Notes: generated from the letters alone by a model not told the origin. DNA of 42,904 bases from Enterococcus_E cecorum_C (GCF_052119425.1 NZ_JBQKFH010000021.1:1-42904), one strand, 5' to 3'. Positions 7,828 to 15,302 are shown, numbered from the stretch's first letter. Program-made: numbers and translations.

Positions 7828-7887
7828 TTGATAAATCAATAAAACTTGATATAAATCAATTATTATATTTCTATGCTCGGTTATACT
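7828..7887 (+). promoter_or_regulatory. Fnr/Flp-type promoter of the P1B ATPase gene
   Basis: TTGATATAAATCAA (7846-7859) is a perfect TTGAT-N4-ATCAA Fnr box. A -10 TATACT (7882-7887) begins 22 bp after it, which puts the box centre at about -41.5, the class II activator position; no good -35 is present. A second, shorter palindrome TTGATAAATCAA lies at 7828-7839. A hairpin GCACTTA-AA-TAAGTGC lies at 7803-7818. Confidence 0.75.
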
Positions 7888-7912
7888 GGATATAGTAAAG
7901 GAGGTAGAAATC

Positions 7913-9763
7913 ATGCAAAAATGGTTATCACATTATCGGAATTGGTTGACATCAATAACTGGTGTTCTTATTATACTTGCTTTTTCATCCAAATGGGTTT
8001 TTAGTAGTGAGCAGGGCTCAGCTTATCTACTGTTTGTAGCTTCATTAGTTGGCGGTTTACCTATTTTTGTTCAAGCCTATCAAGCTCTTAGAGTTAAGGT
8101 GATTAGCATAGATCTCTTAGTAACTCTTGCTATTTTAGGGGCATTCGTTATTAAAGAGTTTGAAGAATCAGCTATTGTAGCTTTTCTCTTCTTATTTGGT
8201 GCATACTTAGAACAAAGAACATTAGCCAAGACACGTTCTGCGATTAAGAATCTCGTGGAGATGGTACCAGAGACTACTTTTCGTAAACTACACAATGGTG
8301 ACTTTGAAGAGGTGTCAGTTGAAGAGGTTAATGAAGAAGATATTCTTTTAGTAAAAACTGGTGGAAAGATCCCAGTTGACGGTGAAGTGATATTTGGCTC
8401 TGGTACTGTAAATGAAGCAAGTATTACGGGCGAATCTATTCCAGTCTCTAAAGGTTTAAGAGATAAAGTTTTTGCTGGCACCATTCTCGAAAATGGCACT
8501 ATACAAATACGTACTGAGAAGATTGGGGAAGATACAACTTTTGGGAAAATTATTGAATTAGTAGAAGAAGCACAGGACAGCAAGTCAAAAGCTGAAAGAT
8601 TTATTGACAAATTTTCAAAATACTATACTCCTTCAGTTTTAGTGTTAGCGATTATTGTTTGGCTTATTAGCCGCAATATTGAGTTAGCCGTTACTATTTT
8701 GGTTCTTGGATGTCCTGGTGCACTGGTTATTGGCGTACCAGTTTCAAATGTGTCAGGGATTGGAAATGGCGCACGACATGGTATTTTATTTAAGGGTAGT
8801 GATGTCATTACAAACTTTAGTAAAGTTGATACAATGTTATTTGATAAAACAGGAACATTAACTTATGGTAGCCCTCAGGTTGTACAGACAATCTATTATA
8901 GCAGTGATAGGAGTCTTGCTGAGAGCTTACTGGCTAGTGTTGAGAGAGAATCAGATCATCCGCTCGCGAAAGCAATTGTGAACCATTACTCAGGTTCTGT
9001 AGTAGAGGTGATTGACTCAACAGAGGTCGTTCAAGGTGGGGGAATTGTTGCTCGTATTCAAAATCACCAAGTTCTCGTTGGGAACTCTTATTTGATGAAT
9101 CAATATAATATTCCTTTCACTAACCAGATGAAGACCGACATAGCAGGGATGGAAGCAGAAGGGAATTCAATTGTCCTAACTGCTATTGATGGACAAATAG
9201 CTCTTGTTGTAGGGATTCGCGATCAGATTAGACAAGGAGTCAAGGAGGATTTAGAGACGCTTAAGAATATGGGAGTAAAAAATCTCATTCTATTATCTGG
9301 AGATAATCAAGGCACAGTTGATTTAGTTACTAATCAGTTAGGCTTAACCGAGGCTTATGGTCATCTACTACCAGAAGACAAGGCAGAATTTGTGAGAAAA
9401 CGTCAGGCAAGTGGAGAAATAGTAGCATTTGTCGGAGATGGTATTAATGATAGCCCATCGTTGGCCTTAGCAGATATTGGAATTGCCATGGGAAACGGTA
9501 CAGATGTTGCTATTGAAACTTCAAATGTTGTTTTGATAAATTCGGATTTTCACAGAATCCCTCATGCGATTAGATTGGCTAAAGCCACACGACGTAATAT
9601 GATTGAAAATATCTTCATTGCATTGCTAGTCGTAGTAGTTCTTCTTATCAGCGTTCTCTCAAGTTCGTGGATGAATATGGCAATTGGCATGTTTGTTCAT
9701 GAAGGTAGCATTCTCGTAGTTATTTTGAATGCTATGAGGCTTTTAAAATATAAAAGAAAATAG
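7913..9763 (+). CDS. heavy-metal P1B-type ATPase with CPG motif
   Basis: The protein has 616 residues, about eight membrane helices and no N-terminal metal-binding domain; it starts directly with the membrane domain. It has the TGES actuator motif, DKTGTLT (Asp311), an SDHPLA nucleotide motif and GDGINDSPSLA. The transport-site motif in helix 6 is C267-P-G (LGCPGALVIGVPVSN) rather than CPC, CPH, SPC or TPC, so substrate cannot be deduced from the known classes. Helix 8 carries FVHEGS, where related pumps have a metal-binding His/Asp. AAAGGAGG precedes the start. The gene stands behind an Fnr-type box and before a small HMA protein, which suggests metal export or delivery under low oxygen or redox stress. 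Confidence 0.9.
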   Translation: MQKWLSHYRNWLTSITGVLIILAFSSKWVFSSEQGSAYLLFVASLVGGLPIFVQAYQALRVKVISIDLLVTLAILGAFVIKEFEESAIVAFLFLFGAYLEQRTLAKTRSAIKNLVEMVPETTFRKLHNGDFEEVSVEEVNEEDILLVKTGGKIPVDGEVIFGSGTVNEASITGESIPVSKGLRDKVFAGTILENGTIQIRTEKIGEDTTFGKIIELVEEAQDSKSKAERFIDKFSKYYTPSVLVLAIIVWLISRNIELAVTILVLGCPGALVIGVPVSNVSGIGNGARHGILFKGSDVITNFSKVDTMLFDKTGTLTYGSPQVVQTIYYSSDRSLAESLLASVERESDHPLAKAIVNHYSGSVVEVIDSTEVVQGGGIVARIQNHQVLVGNSYLMNQYNIPFTNQMKTDIAGMEAEGNSIVLTAIDGQIALVVGIRDQIRQGVKEDLETLKNMGVKNLILLSGDNQGTVDLVTNQLGLTEAYGHLLPEDKAEFVRKRQASGEIVAFVGDGINDSPSLALADIGIAMGNGTDVAIETSNVVLINSDFHRIPHAIRLAKATRRNMIENIFIALLVVVVLLISVLSSSWMNMAIGMFVHEGSILVVILNAMRLLKYKRK

Positions 9764-9769
9764 AAATTC

Positions 9770-9811
9770 TTGATAGAAATCAATTTTTTATTCTAAATAT
9801 CGTACTATACT
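9770..9811 (+). promoter_or_regulatory. second Fnr/Flp-type promoter, before the HMA protein
   Basis: TTGATAGAAATCAA (9770-9783) is again a perfect Fnr box. TATACT (9806-9811) starts exactly 22 bp after it, the same geometry as at 7846-7887, giving a centre near -41.5. No consensus -35 is present. Confidence 0.75.
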
Positions 9812-9839
9812 AAAGATATAATAAAGAAAGGAAGTAAAG

Positions 9840-10070
9840 ATGATGAAAAAAGCTATACTACAGCTTGAAACACTGGCTTGTCCAACATGTATGCAAAAAA
9901 TTGAGGGAGCCATTAAAAGTGTAACAGGTGTCGATAATGAAAGTGTCAAAGTTCTATTCAATGCCAGTAAGGCAAAAGTAAATTTTGACGATAGTATGAC
10001 AAACATTAATGAAATTGTGAAGGCAGTGCAAGCAATTGGCTATGATGTCCTAAAAGCATCAGAAAAATAA
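9840..10070 (+). CDS. small HMA-domain metal chaperone (CopZ-like)
   Basis: A single ferredoxin-like HMA domain of 76 residues has its metal-binding loop at LACPTCMQKIEGAI; the two Cys are spaced CPTC as in the normal GMTCxxC loop, but the leading Met is replaced. The C-terminus IVKAVQAIGYDV is typical of HMA domains. It may hand metal to the preceding ATPase, which lacks an HMA domain of its own. A GGAAG site precedes tandem ATGs at 9840 and 9843. It has its own Fnr-type promoter and probably starts the operon to 11698. Confidence 0.85.
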   Translation: MMKKAILQLETLACPTCMQKIEGAIKSVTGVDNESVKVLFNASKAKVNFDDSMTNINEIVKAVQAIGYDVLKASEK

Positions 10071-10085
10071 TAGGAGGAAGTTACA

Positions 10086-10364
10086 ATGTTAAGACAATTT
10101 TTTGAAGCAAACGATGAGATGCTTGATCTATATACAAATGCTATTACAAAAGCTCATGGGAAAAATCATCCAGAAGTCTTTGATGTTCGCAAAGTTTATG
10201 AAACAATTCAACATAAAATTAGGGATAATAATTTGGACCTATCAAATGAATTTTCAGAACTAAGAGCTCTTACAAAAGATTATACAATTCCAAATGATGC
10301 TTGTGAGACATTTACTAAAACTTATCAGCTATTAAAACAATTTGATGAATTATCTCAAGAATAG
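10086..10364 (+). CDS. shortened hemerythrin/Ric-like protein
   Basis: The 92 residues resemble the hemerythrin-like part of the iron-sulfur repair protein Ric (ScdA/YtfE): HGKNHPE (residues 24-30) matches the helix that carries two His ligands in Ric, and LTKDYTIPNDACETF matches its LTxxYxxPxDAC block. The later ligand segments (HLxxEE-type and the C-terminal HIHxENxxLF) are absent, so a normal di-iron site seems impossible. The only other His is H43. It lies 15 bp after the HMA gene with its own AGGAGG, under the Fnr-type promoter. It could be a regulatory or metal-handling derivative. The family call is from memory of motifs and is moderate. Confidence 0.5.
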   Translation: MLRQFFEANDEMLDLYTNAITKAHGKNHPEVFDVRKVYETIQHKIRDNNLDLSNEFSELRALTKDYTIPNDACETFTKTYQLLKQFDELSQE

Positions 10365-10391
10365 GTTTTATCAATTAGAAAGAGGCTATCC

Positions 10392-11045
10392 ATGATTCAA
10401 CATATTTGTGTGACACTTGTACCATTATTTAATTATCTGTCAGAAGATGAACAGATTAAAATTAATAGATTGGCACAACACAAAAAATTTAAAAAAAATG
10501 AAATTGTTTTTAAACCAGGAGATGAAAATCTGGACATCGTGGCTCTCGGAAGTATGAAAGTATTCCAACTGTCTACAAATGGTGATGAACAACTTTTACG
10601 GGTCGTTGAACCAGGTGGCTATGAGGGTGAGAATCAGTTGTTCGGTATTAAAAATGAATCTCTTTTTGGTGAAACTCTTGAAACAACTGAAATTTGTAGA
10701 TTAAGTAAACAAGCTTTTGATCAAGTAATGCTTAGGAATCCACAAATAGCTATTAAATTATTTGAATTAAGTGCGCAAAAGATGATTCAAGTAGAGAAGC
10801 AGGCCAATATTTTATCTATGGAGCGTGTTGAGGAACGTTTAGCGAACTACCTCTTGGATCTGTCAAAAGTAGCGAACGATTATCAGTTCAGTTTACCTAT
10901 GAAGATGATTGATATCGCGCGATATATAGGGACTACCCCTGAAACTCTTTCTAGAAAATTTAGATTTCTTGAGGATAATAGATTAATAAAACGTTCAGGT
11001 AGAAGAATAATTATTCTTAACAGAGATGGCCTGATTGATTTATGA
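10392..11045 (+). CDS. flp: Flp-type Crp/Fnr family transcriptional regulator 1
   Basis: The 217 residues consist of a cNMP-type beta-roll (about 12-120), a dimer helix and a C-terminal winged helix. The recognition helix TPETLSRKFR has the E-x-x-S-R pattern with which Fnr reads TTGAT half sites, matching the boxes at 7846 and 9770. There is no N-terminal Cys cluster for an iron-sulfur centre. Instead single Cys residues at 6 and 102 match the positions reported for the thiol/disulfide switch of Lactobacillus Flp proteins, so redox sensing is likely. It follows the Ric-like gene by 27 bp and precedes an unknown gene by 8 bp, so it is co-transcribed. Confidence 0.9.
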   Translation: MIQHICVTLVPLFNYLSEDEQIKINRLAQHKKFKKNEIVFKPGDENLDIVALGSMKVFQLSTNGDEQLLRVVEPGGYEGENQLFGIKNESLFGETLETTEICRLSKQAFDQVMLRNPQIAIKLFELSAQKMIQVEKQANILSMERVEERLANYLLDLSKVANDYQFSLPMKMIDIARYIGTTPETLSRKFRFLEDNRLIKRSGRRIIILNRDGLIDL

Positions 11046-11053
11046 GGTGAAAA

Positions 11054-11698
11054 ATGTCGTTTGACAAATTAAAGGAATATCTACCCTATCGAGGAGAAAA
11101 ATATATTAAGCCGGAAAAGGCTGGTAATTATCGCCAGTATATGATGGATTTGAGGGACCTAGCTCGACAGGCCCGGGATGAATTCAGTTTAATCAGTAAA
11201 TCTTTTGAAGACAGGGTAAAGCCATTTAAAGCAGAGCGTGTTAGTCAATGGATGAATCAATCTCAGCTATGTCGTCCACATTTTTGGTGTTATTTCCGAT
11301 TGCCTTCCGATGATTTGGATGATTCAGCAATGGCTATTCGTCTTTATGGGGAATCTGATAATTTTGGAATTTCCGTTGAGGTTAGTTTTGTAGAAAGAAG
11401 GAGGTCTGAAAACAGTTTAGAGAAACAAAATAAAGTTTTGAATCTTCTTCCTTTTGGAGCTATGTATTATTTTGTACAAAAAAATGGTATAAGTTTCAAA
11501 ATGGATGCAACAGAAGAAAATCGAAAGAATTTACTAAAACAGGTCAAATCAGGTGAGGTTCGTAAGGTCTTGGTTAAACAGGATATTCCAATTGAGACTG
11601 ACCACTCATTAGAACGGTTAATTGATGATCTATTAAAAAGTTTTGATGAATTACTGCCATTTTATAAGGAAACAAAGAATAAACTAAAGGATAGGTAG
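11054..11698 (+). CDS. conserved protein of unknown function in the flp operon
   Basis: I do not assign a family to this 214-residue, soluble, charged protein. Visible blocks are a helical N-terminus (YRQYMMDLRDLARQAR), a central Trp/Phe-rich beta segment (CRPHFWCYFRLPSDDL ... RLYGESDNFGISVEV) and a helical C-terminus ending LLPFYKETKNKLKDR. No membrane segment or signal peptide is present. It starts 8 bp after flp with AGGTGA and ends in a bidirectional terminator, so it is the last gene of the operon. Proteins of this kind sometimes carry a doubtful glucose-6-phosphate dehydrogenase label; nothing here shows an NAD(P) fold. Confidence 0.75.
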   Translation: MSFDKLKEYLPYRGEKYIKPEKAGNYRQYMMDLRDLARQARDEFSLISKSFEDRVKPFKAERVSQWMNQSQLCRPHFWCYFRLPSDDLDDSAMAIRLYGESDNFGISVEVSFVERRRSENSLEKQNKVLNLLPFGAMYYFVQKNGISFKMDATEENRKNLLKQVKSGEVRKVLVKQDIPIETDHSLERLIDDLLKSFDELLPFYKETKNKLKDR

Positions 11699-11721
11699 AA
11701 GTAACACCTATCCTTTAGTTT
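11681..11721. terminator. bidirectional terminator between convergent operons
   Basis: AAACTAAAGGATAGGT and its complement form a perfect 16-bp stem with a 9-base loop. The left arm overlaps the end of the gene finishing at 11698, and the right arm lies just before the end of the minus-strand regulator. Confidence 0.85.
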
Positions 11722-11728
11722 ATAAAAA

Positions 11729-12400
11729 TTATAGAAAGTCAAATTTATCCCAAAAAGAACGAAATAGTATAATTTTCTTTCCATTTCTATTTATTAATCC
11801 TTCTTCTTGAAAAGCTCTTAATTTACGGGATATAGTTTCAGGACTGGTAGCTAGATAGCTGGCTAGTTCTTTCAGTGAGACTGGTATCGTAATGGTCTCT
11901 TCAGTCATTACCTCTGAAGGGAGAGAGAGCTGACTGAAGTAGGTAGCTAAACGATCCTCTATTGAATCAATTGCCAGTAGTTGCAGTTGATTCTCAATCT
12001 CTAAAGATTTGTAGGCGTTTAATTGAAGTAGTTTGCAGCTTAATTGTGGGTAAAGATTGATTAACTTATTGAAATCTGACTTATATAGGATACATACTTT
12101 TGTTTCTTTAATGGCCTCTCCATAAAGAGAATCATTTGAGAGACCAAAGAGATAATTCTCTCCGTCGTATTCTCCCTCATTAACAATACGAATAAGCTGT
12201 TCCTTACCAGTTTTACTCAGTTTATAGATTCTCATAGCACCAGCTGAAATAATCGATAGCTGCTCTGGATCATCGGGAGAAAAAATAATTTCTCCCTTTT
12301 TAAAGGTTTTATGATATAGCAATTCTTGAACCTTACTCTGTTCATCACAAGAAAGATTATTAAAAAGAGGAACCCGATGAACGCAGCCAATTTTTGTCAT
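11729..12400 (-). CDS. Flp-type Crp/Fnr family transcriptional regulator 2
   Basis: This 223-residue paralogue of the regulator at 10392 has the same architecture: a beta-roll, a dimer helix and the recognition helix SPETISRKLR with the E-x-x-S-R signature. Cys6 and Cys103 are at the same places as in paralogue 1, and an extra Cys lies at 18. It is convergent with the first flp operon and divergent from the nrdI remnant. A palindrome TTGGCCATGGTCAA at 12442-12455 stands between it and nrdI, close enough to its own promoter to suggest autorepression. Confidence 0.9.
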   Translation of the reverse strand: MTKIGCVHRVPLFNNLSCDEQSKVQELLYHKTFKKGEIIFSPDDPEQLSIISAGAMRIYKLSKTGKEQLIRIVNEGEYDGENYLFGLSNDSLYGEAIKETKVCILYKSDFNKLINLYPQLSCKLLQLNAYKSLEIENQLQLLAIDSIEDRLATYFSQLSLPSEVMTEETITIPVSLKELASYLATSPETISRKLRAFQEEGLINRNGKKIILFRSFWDKFDFL

Positions 12401-12423
12401 ATTTTTATTCTCCCTTGCATTCT

Positions 12424-12484
12424 TTTATATTTCCTAAAAAATTGGCCATGGTCAATTTTTTTTTAATTAGGAAAGATATATAAT
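12424..12484. promoter_or_regulatory. Fnr-like box in the divergent flp2-nrdI promoter region
   Basis: TTGGCCATGGTCAA (12442-12455) is a 14-bp Fnr-type palindrome with TTGAC/TTGGC half sites, in a longer near-palindromic context. On + a -10 TATAAT (12479-12484) starts 23 bp after the box, nearly the spacing of the two perfect boxes. On - a TATAAA (12429 to 12424) lies 12 bp from it, where binding would block the promoter. Confidence 0.5.
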
Positions 12485-12488
12485 CAAA

Positions 12489-12536
12489 TCACTATATGTA
12501 GTGTCTGTTTTTATAACCAAATACAATATATAGGAA
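12489..12536 (+). promoter_or_regulatory. tandem NrdR boxes upstream of the nrdI remnant
   Basis: TCACTATATGTAGTGT (12489-12504) and ATACAATATATAGGAA (12521-12536) match the NrdR consensus acaCwAtATaTwGtgt, the first almost fully. The centres are 32 bp apart, about three helical turns, as is usual for NrdR box pairs before ribonucleotide reductase operons. They lie at and after the predicted start of transcription. Confidence 0.75.
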
Positions 12537-12558
12537 TTATACATATTAGGAGGGAAAA

Positions 12559-12726
12559 ATGCAAGTGATTAGAATATACTATATCAGTCTTAGCGGGAAT
12601 ACGACTAATTTTCTTGAAAGATTAGATCATTATCTCCAGAGGGAACTTCAAGAGAAATTGGATTATGTTAATGTCAAGGATTTAGTAACTCAAACTTCGC
12701 ACATAAATTGTAGCTATGAACCTTGA
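12559..12726 (+). pseudogene. nrdI: NrdI flavodoxin, N-terminal fragment
   Basis: The 55-codon frame opens after AGGAGGG and encodes IRIYYISLSGNTTNFLERL, the FMN phosphate-binding start of NrdI, the flavodoxin that helps assemble the manganese cofactor of class Ib ribonucleotide reductase. NrdI proteins have roughly 120-160 residues. Here the frame stops at 12724, where IS4-like sequence begins, and the FMN-binding remainder is missing. No nrdE, nrdF or nrdH follows. The operator pair ahead supports the identity. Confidence 0.75.
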
Positions 12727-12769
12727 AAAATCAGTATCTAGAACCTATTTAGTTGTCAATGATTCTACT

Positions 12770-13204
12770 TTATGCAGCTCGCAGTTTCGTTTTCAACATA
12801 ACTGGTAATGTATCCATAAACGCATCTACTAATTGCGTTATTTTTTCATCTGAAAGTTCAGTATAATCTGTAAGTATCGTTCTAAACATCTGTAGCAGCA
12901 TTTGAAACGCTTGTATCCATGTGATATCCGCCATCTCATCAGAAAAATGTAGAAAAAGCTCTCCTAGAGACCGAGTATCACTGGATTCCCTACTCTCTAG
13001 CGAAAGCATCATGTATCGTGTAAAAACAACCGCAGTATGCGCAGTCATTGCATCGTAGGATAGGGAGTTACATTCTCTACTTAGGTTAAGATAGCTTTTG
13101 CATACCTTGAAGAAAACTTCTATATCCCAGCGTTTTCCATAAATTCGAATGATCTCATTTTCGTCCAAATTTACGTTTGTAGAAATCAAGCAGAGATATT
13201 CTTA
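12770..13204 (-). pseudogene. IS4-family transposase, C-terminal fragment
   Basis: The frame encodes about 144 residues without a genuine start. It contains YGKRWDIEVFFKVCK, the Y-x2-R-x3-E-x6-K signature of IS4-family DDE transposases, including the catalytic Glu. The first two catalytic Asp regions are missing. The upstream boundary near 13202 abuts the Doc-like fragment and the downstream side abuts the nrdI fragment, so the element was truncated after insertion. Confidence 0.85.
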
Positions 13205-13319
13205 TGGAAATAAGTACATTGGAATACTTGTAATGCTAGTGCTGTTAGAAATCAATGGGATAGTGCTAGAATATAGCGATGAAGCGTTGGTCTGTCTTGG
13301 GATCAATGTCATAGCCTAA
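13203..13319 (+). pseudogene. Doc/Fic death-on-curing toxin, C-terminal fragment
   Basis: A short frame encodes YGNKYIGILVMLVLLEINGI ... EYSDEALVCLGINVIA. This matches the end of Doc-type Fic proteins: the GNKR-type loop followed by a hydrophobic helix, LNG and a D-E-A/L tail. The HxFx core is missing. It begins exactly where the IS4 fragment ends. The next 210 bp up to the cre site contain no gene I can support. Confidence 0.55.
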
Positions 13320-13531
13320 TATTATCAACCACTAATCTATAGGCAAGGGACGCCCAAATTACTTGCATTTTTGTGCTACCTAAAGTTTTATATCTTGTGC
13401 CCTACCTTCAAATTTTCTATTTCCTTACAAACTCGAAGAAAAAAGTAGCCCATTTTATCCCAAGTGGCATGATTTAGCAATTTGTTCGCAATCGTTGGCT
13501 TTCATTTTATAAGTCATAAGCACATCATTTT

Positions 13532-13558
13532 TAAAAGCGCTTTCTGTAGTGGTATAAT
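13532..13558 (+). promoter_or_regulatory. cre-like site and extended -10 before the aldehyde dehydrogenase
   Basis: TAAAAGCGCTTTCT (13532-13545) matches 12 of 14 positions of the CcpA cre consensus TGWAANCGNTNWCA. The -10 TATAAT (13553-13558) is preceded by TGG (extended -10), and no good -35 is present. The location predicts carbon catabolite repression. Confidence 0.55.
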
Positions 13559-13600
13559 ATCAAGTGTTAGATTTGTTGTAACGAAAAAGGAGGAGTTTTT

Positions 13601-14983
13601 ATGACTTATCAAACAATTTATCCATATACCAATGAAGTGCTAGCAACTTTTGATAACGCTACCGAGCAAGATTTGGAGGCAGCTTTATCCAAGGGTCATG
13701 CTTTATATAAAAAATGGCGTCAAAGGGATTGGCTCACACAACGTAAAGAACAGTTACATCAAGTGGCCGCATTATTACGCCGCGACCTTGATAAGTATGC
13801 CGAAATTTTAACCAAAGACATGGGAAAATTATTCACGGAAGCTCAGGGCGAAGTGGCTTTGTGTGCCGATATTGCCGATTACTATGCAGATAAGGCTGAA
13901 ACTTTCCTACAACCTAGACCATTAGAAGCAGTGCATGGACAAGCTTATTATGTCAAACAAGCAACCGGTGTGTTAATCGCTGTTGAACCATGGAATTTTC
14001 CTTTTTATCAAATTATGCGCGTTTTTGCACCGAATTTTATGGTCGGCAACCCAATTATTTTAAAACACGCTTCAATTTGTCCGCAATCTGCACAAGCCTT
14101 TGAAGCGTTAGTCAATGAAGCTAATGTCGAACCGGGTGCTTTTAAAAACTTATTCTTATCTTATGACTTAGTGTCTAAAGCCATTGCCGATCCGCGGGTG
14201 GCTGGGGTTTGCTTGACAGGCTCTGAACGTGGTGGCGCAAGCATTGCCCAAGAAGCCGGGGCCAATTTGAAGAAAACCTCGATGGAATTAGGCGGAAATG
14301 ATGCGTTTATTATTTTAGAAGATGTGGATTTTGAGTTATTAGCCGATACGATTACTTTTGCGCGGTTATATAATGCTGGTCAAGTATGTACCTCATCAAA
14401 ACGTTTTATTGTGGTCGGACAAGAAAATTATCAACGCTTTGTCGATCTTGTTGTCGAAAAATTCAAAGCAGCAAAATGGGGCGATCCGATGAATCCTGAA
14501 ACGACCTTGGCACCATTGTCCTCAGCCACGGCGAAAAAACAAGTCTTAGCACAAATCAAGCTAGCCAAAGATCATGGCGCAACCGTTGTTTATGGCGATG
14601 AAGTGATTGATCATCCAGGTAATTTCGTGATGCCGACTGTTTTGACGGATATTACTAAGGACAATCCAATATATAACCAAGAAATCTTTGGTCCGGTAGC
14701 CTCTATTTATCAAGTGGACTCAGAAGAAGCAGCCATCGAACTGGCCAATGATTCAAGCTATGGTTTAGGTAGCACGGTCTTTTCTAAAGATTTAACCCAT
14801 GCCAAAGAAGTCGCTGAAAAAATTGAAACAGGGATGACCTTCATTAATTCCGGTTGGGCTTCTCATCCAGAATTACCATTTGGCGGGATCAAAAATTCGG
14901 GTTATGGCCGCGAGTTAAGTGAATTAGGCTTTGACACCTTTGTGAATGAACATCTCGTATTCGTACCAGATGCTGCACTTTAA
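13601..14983 (+). CDS. gabD: NAD(P)+-dependent succinate-semialdehyde-type aldehyde dehydrogenase
   Basis: This is an aldehyde dehydrogenase superfamily member of 460 residues, the length of the short GabD-like class of Firmicutes. The coenzyme and active-site blocks are in order: EPWNFPFYQ, CLTGSERGG, the general base Glu229 in MELGGNDAF, the catalytic Cys263 in NAGQVCTSSKR and EIFGPVAS. The Glu-Cys spacing of 34 is canonical. It oxidises an aldehyde, probably succinate semialdehyde, to the acid. AGGAGG precedes the start. It stands alone between a cre-like promoter and its own terminator. Exact substrate is inferred from similarity. Confidence 0.88.
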   Translation: MTYQTIYPYTNEVLATFDNATEQDLEAALSKGHALYKKWRQRDWLTQRKEQLHQVAALLRRDLDKYAEILTKDMGKLFTEAQGEVALCADIADYYADKAETFLQPRPLEAVHGQAYYVKQATGVLIAVEPWNFPFYQIMRVFAPNFMVGNPIILKHASICPQSAQAFEALVNEANVEPGAFKNLFLSYDLVSKAIADPRVAGVCLTGSERGGASIAQEAGANLKKTSMELGGNDAFIILEDVDFELLADTITFARLYNAGQVCTSSKRFIVVGQENYQRFVDLVVEKFKAAKWGDPMNPETTLAPLSSATAKKQVLAQIKLAKDHGATVVYGDEVIDHPGNFVMPTVLTDITKDNPIYNQEIFGPVASIYQVDSEEAAIELANDSSYGLGSTVFSKDLTHAKEVAEKIETGMTFINSGWASHPELPFGGIKNSGYGRELSELGFDTFVNEHLVFVPDAAL

Positions 14984-14993
14984 AAATCAGATA

Positions 14994-15033
14994 ACCTCTA
15001 GAAGTTAGCCGAGCTTCTAGGGGCTGTTTTTGT
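14994..15033 (+). terminator. terminator of the aldehyde dehydrogenase gene
   Basis: CCTCTAGAAG / CTTCTAGGGG stem (one G-T pair) with a loop of about 9 bases is followed by CTGTTTTTG. Confidence 0.75.
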
Positions 15034-15066
15034 TCGTTAGGGGGATGATTTCCAAGTTTTGAACTA

Positions 15067-15258
15067 TTGACTATTTTTGTAGATGACCCCAAAGATGGCA
15101 TAAAAGATGGCGAGATTGTTGAGATTTTGTCGGCGAATTATCCGAAAAAAACACGAAGAGATACGAATAAATCATTGAATCGACGCGGGATTATTCATCA
15201 AACCTCTAAATCACCAAGTCGGCACATAATGAATGAAGCAGCCCTGGATAGTGATTAA
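15067..15258 (+). CDS. short open frame, possible gene remnant
   Basis: A 63-codon frame with a TTG start has no convincing ribosome binding site. The product is basic (KKTRRDTNKSLNRRGIIHQ) and unrecognised. It lies in a 537-bp stretch between the dehydrogenase and the IclR gene that otherwise holds only hairpins and a 23-bp repeat. It may be a gene end or chance. Confidence 0.2.
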   Translation: MTIFVDDPKDGIKDGEIVEILSANYPKKTRRDTNKSLNRRGIIHQTSKSPSRHIMNEAALDSD

Positions 15259-15266
15259 GTAAGTAA

Positions 15267-15302
15267 AGATAGCGTACGGACTTTTCTCGTGCGCTATTTT
15301 CC
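15267..15302 (+). terminator. hairpin with T-rich tail
   Basis: GATAGCGTACG / CGTGCGCTATTTTCC gives a stem of about 10 bp with one G-T pair. It ends the short frame at 15258. Confidence 0.5.

Noticed and set aside
7764..7912. Riboswitch in the leader of the P1B ATPase gene.
   Set aside because: The leader is explained by two TTGAT palindromes and a promoter close to the start codon; the predicted transcript leader is only about 20 nt.
8080..8808. Long minus-strand frames opposite the P1B ATPase.
   Set aside because: They are antisense shadows: the plus strand encodes all ATPase motifs, and the minus frames have low-complexity Ser/Thr-rich products and no ribosome binding sites.
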